Shown: positions 63,313-64,000 of the stretch, one piece after another
Layout: each line of letters opens with the position of its first letter
Position numbering within the stretch: the stretch's first letter is position 1
Source of the DNA: Sphingorhabdus sp. SMR4y
Lineage (GTDB): Bacteria > Pseudomonadota > Alphaproteobacteria > Sphingomonadales > Sphingomonadaceae
Reading direction: 5' to 3'
Assembly (NCBI RefSeq): GCF_002218195.1
Contig: NZ_CP022336.1
Span: 2,475,001-2,539,000, forward strand
DNA: 64,000 nt
Notes under the pieces: generated by a model
The model's input: only the letters and a program-made list of their open reading frames with translations
Told to the model about the DNA's origin: nothing
Database searches by the model: none
Position numbers and translations under genes: made by a program

Positions 63313-64000
63313 ATGACCGACACGATTACCATACGCCGTCCAGACGACTGGCACGTTCACCTCCGCGATGGGGCAATGCTGCAGGCGGTTGCAGCATTTA
63401 CGGCGAAACAGTTCGGCCGGGCGATCGTGATGCCCAATCTCTCGCCGCCAGTGACCAGTGCTGCTGATGCAGCAGCCTATCGCGACAGGATCATGGCAGC
63501 CCTGCCGACCGGGTCCGATTTCACACCGCTGATGACCTGCTATCTGACCGATGACACGGATTCCGACGATATTGCCGCAGGCCATGCCGCCGGCATTTTC
63601 ACCGCCGCCAAGCTTTACCCCGCCAATGCCACGACCAACAGCGCGCATGGTGTAACCGATGTGGCGCATATCATGCCGGTACTCGAGCGGATGCAGCAGA
63701 TCGGCATGCCGCTGCTGGTCCATGGCGAAGTGACCGACGGGGACATCGACATATTCGATCGCGAAGCGGTGTTTATCGAGCGGATACTCGAAAAGCTAAT
63801 CGCAAAATTGCCTGATCTGAAACTTGTATTCGAACATATTACCACAGAGCAGGCCGTCCGGTTCGTCGATAGTGCCGGCCCCAATGTCGCCGCCACAATC
63901 ACGCCGCATCATTTGCTTATCAACCGCAACGCGATGCTGGTTGGCGGCATTCGCCCGCATGCTTATTGCCTGCCGGTGGCAAAGCGCGAGCTGCACCGGC
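63313..64000 (+). CDS. pyrC: dihydroorotase, 5' part, runs off the window
   Basis: 229 complete codons are visible before the right edge. Dihydroorotase closes carbamoyl aspartate to dihydroorotate in pyrimidine synthesis. Metal ligands [13 protein letters not shown] near residue 12, the carboxylated-lysine site [20 protein letters not shown] and [12 protein letters not shown] identify the class I, homodimeric PyrC. GGAG lies 6 bases before the ATG at 63313. Confidence 0.96.
   Translation, partial: MTDTITIRRPDDWHVHLRDGAMLQAVAAFTAKQFGRAIVMPNLSPPVTSAADAAAYRDRIMAALPTGSDFTPLMTCYLTDDTDSDDIAAGHAAGIFTAAKLYPANATTNSAHGVTDVAHIMPVLERMQQIGMPLLVHGEVTDGDIDIFDREAVFIERILEKLIAKLPDLKLVFEHITTEQAVRFVDSAGPNVAATITPHHLLINRNAMLVGGIRPHAYCLPVAKRELHR

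Overview
The window looks like chromosome of an alphaproteobacterium, most probably order Sphingomonadales (a Sphingopyxis/Sphingorhabdus/Parasphingorhabdus-like organism). This rests on the hisS-prfA-prmC-DUF4167 block, a chromosomal sufB-C-D-S-T-A operon behind an Rrf2-type regulator, an EPS-associated MarR-like regulator, and several families of short palindromic repeats of the kind scattered through sphingomonad genomes. There are no rRNA genes, CRISPR arrays, transposases or phage genes. Both ends cut genes: an aminotransferase on the left and dihydroorotase (pyrC) on the right.

Region 1 (1-23.6 kb, almost all minus strand) is a surface-polysaccharide cluster read from right to left. It runs: MarR-like EPS regulator, ugd and a UDP-glucuronate epimerase (UDP-GalA supply), a pyruvyl transferase, a sulfotransferase-like protein, a glycosyltransferase, a PglK/MsbA-type ABC flippase, a Wzy/ligase-like membrane protein, three glycosyltransferases, a second sulfotransferase, an OafA-type acyltransferase with SGNH domain, another glycosyltransferase, capE-capF-capG-like genes for UDP-L-FucNAc with a methyltransferase between, then PglA-, PglC-, PglD- and PglE-like genes. 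Many genes overlap by 4 bp. The product is predicted to be an anionic, sulfated, pyruvylated, acylated heteropolysaccharide built on an amino-sugar primer. A 39-codon remnant of a lost glycosyltransferase lies between the sulfotransferase and the acyltransferase.

Region 2 (24.2-27.9 kb, plus strand) is the best candidate for an undescribed system: a TIR-transmembrane-TPR protein, an unrecognised 210-aa protein and a TPR-SLOG-like-degenerate cyclase protein in one tight unit. A TIR enzyme next to a SLOG-type nucleotide sensor recalls Thoeris logic, but with different architecture.

Region 3 (27.9-41.3 kb) is metabolic: a Crp/Fnr regulator, a TIGR03084-type protein, an AtuA-family protein, a VOC protein, an SDR, an NmrA-type reductase, a DUF3604/parvulin/HupE operon, a PYROXD2-like flavoprotein and a DUF885 peptidase. 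A possible small RNA with a strong terminator follows.

Region 4 (41.4-54 kb) holds an AraC-like regulator, the SUF operon with its promoter and operator, a slipin gene preceded by two overlapping tRNA-like sequences, etfB-etfA and sucC. Palindromic repeats are dense here. Three of them lie in frame inside sufC, sufS and the DUF59 gene, and a fourth supplies the Shine-Dalgarno of sufD.

Region 5 (54-64 kb) is housekeeping: GNAT, a small lipoprotein, DUF1206, ppa, an M61 peptidase, hisS-prfA-prmC, DUF4167, ygfZ-like and pyrC.
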